A DNA stretch of 13,824 nucleotides from Candidatus Zhuqueibacterota bacterium. Its GTDB lineage: Bacteria; KSB1; UBA2214. The stretch lies in NCBI GenBank assembly GCA_022706175.1, contig JAKJDB010000021.1, positions 1-13,824 of the forward strand, read 5' to 3'. The notes under the pieces are model-generated. The model saw only the letters and a list, made by a program, of their open reading frames with translations, was not told the DNA's origin and searched no databases. The stretch's first letter is position 1; every line of letters starts with the position of its first letter. Positions 13,231-13,824 of the stretch are shown one piece after another. Made by a program: the position numbers and the translations under genes.

Positions 13231-13824
13231 ACCCGCAGGAATATATTCGCAGTCAAATTCAGAGCGCGCTCGCTAAGTTGGCGATCCCCGTCAGCGACAT
13301 CAAGCAGCTCAATCTGGAAAAACCCAAGCAGGAGGCGTACGGGGATCTCGCCTCCGCCATCGCCATGAATCTGGCCAAAGAACGGAAACTAGCGCCGCGC
13401 AAGCTGGCGGAACAGATCGTCAGCCTGTTGAACCTGGATCCGCTTTATGTGGAAAAGGCCGAGATCGCTGGACCAGGGTTCATCAACTTTTATCTGGCCA
13501 AGCACTGTCTGCAGCAATCGGTATCGAGCATTCTGCAGCAGGGCGCCGAGTACGGCCGCAGCCAATGGGGCCAGGGCCGATCGATTCAGCTGGAATTCGT
13601 CAGCGCCAACCCCACCGGCCCGCTGAACATCGTGTCCGCCCGCGCGGCCGCCATCGGCGATGTACTGGCCAACTGCTTTTCTCTGTGCGGATTCGACGCC
13701 CGCCGTGAGTTTTATGTCAATGACGCAGGCCGGCAGATTCGCTTGCTGGGCCGCTCGCTCAGCAGCCGCTACCTGACCGCACTGGGCAATGACCAACCGG
13801 TGCCCGAGGACGGCTATCACGGCC
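13227..13824 (+). CDS. argS: arginyl-tRNA synthetase, N-terminal part (runs off window), altered HIGH motif
   Basis: The first 199 residues of ArgS, which charges tRNA-Arg with arginine. The N-terminal additional domain, which contacts the tRNA D-loop, spans about 1-90, with the typical AYGDLASAIAMNLAK (37-51) and IAGPGFINFYL (80-90). The catalytic domain begins with LEFVSANPTGPL at 122-133, and FYVNDAGRQI is at 162-171; both are diagnostic of ArgS. Between them, where most ArgS have HVGH followed by GR, this protein reads NIVS followed by AR (134-139). Both histidines of the class I HIGH signature are therefore absent at this position. No frameshift or stop is seen, and the flanking residues are intact. 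The start is ATG at 13227 with GAGGA at 13216-13220, 6 nt away, overlapping the rsfS stop. The anticodon-binding domain and KMSK region lie beyond the window. Confidence 0.92.
   Translation, partial: MNPQEYIRSQIQSALAKLAIPVSDIKQLNLEKPKQEAYGDLASAIAMNLAKERKLAPRKLAEQIVSLLNLDPLYVEKAEIAGPGFINFYLAKHCLQQSVSSILQQGAEYGRSQWGQGRSIQLEFVSANPTGPLNIVSARAAAIGDVLANCFSLCGFDARREFYVNDAGRQIRLLGRSLSSRYLTALGNDQPVPEDGYHG

Noticed and set aside
13389..13820. 143-codon open frame on the minus strand
   Set aside because: It is antisense to the clearly recognisable ArgS N-terminal region.
1..13824. Defence, CRISPR, phage, transposon or integrase content
   Set aside because: No recognisable genes of these classes, no direct repeat arrays and no terminal inverted repeats were seen. 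The region reads as chromosomal housekeeping and signalling genes.

Overview
The window is a gene-dense stretch of high-GC bacterial chromosome. Ten essentially complete genes and the start of an eleventh all lie on the + strand. Three junctions are 4-nt ATGA stop/start overlaps (4269-4272, 11791-11794, 13227-13230), one junction overlaps by 23 nt, and most other gaps are under 90 nt, so it reads as one to three operons. I see no tRNA, rRNA, CRISPR, transposase, phage gene or long repeat. A GT9 (heptosyltransferase-type) glycosyltransferase, a lipoprotein signal and two exported proteins point to a diderm (Gram-negative-type) organism. The gene mix and protein style would fit an uncultivated lineage near the FCB group, such as KSB1 or Calditrichota. 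That placement is an inference and weak.

Region 1 (1-4272) carries two exported proteins. The first is a SpoIVB-type S55 serine-peptidase-like protein whose Ser motif precedes its His motif, the reverse of SpoIVB. The second is a 711-aa beta-propeller protein with a Thr/Pro/Ala-rich insertion and C-terminal beta-sandwich-like regions.

Region 2 (4269-8702) starts with a DHH/DHHA1 phosphoesterase of the NrnA type, coupled to the propeller gene. Two soluble histidine kinases follow. The first is GAF-PAS-HisKA-HATPase. The second is REC-PAS-PAS-HisKA-HATPase, with a three-cysteine motif in its second PAS domain. No DNA-binding output protein is present. The pair could form a phosphorelay in which the receiver of the second kinase listens to the first.

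Region 3 (8699-10797) opens with the best promoter candidate in the window: TTGACA, a 17-nt spacer, then TACATT, with a dyad over the -10 region. Behind it are a long-chain polyprenyl diphosphate synthase and an overlapping ApbE-type FAD:protein FMN transferase lipoprotein, which suggests a respiratory or quinone theme.

Region 4 (10798-12825) holds UDP-glucuronate decarboxylase (UDP-xylose synthesis), coupled to the GT9 glycosyltransferase. Both fit surface polysaccharide or LPS-core assembly.

Region 5 (12865-13824) holds the ribosome silencing factor RsfS, coupled to arginyl-tRNA synthetase, which runs off the window. The visible part of ArgS has an intact flanking signature, but the HIGH tetrapeptide reads NIVS. 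This is the most striking single observation here. I found no clear case of a wholly new multi-gene system. The items most worth following up are the ArgS active-site change, the permuted S55 protein and the two-kinase module.
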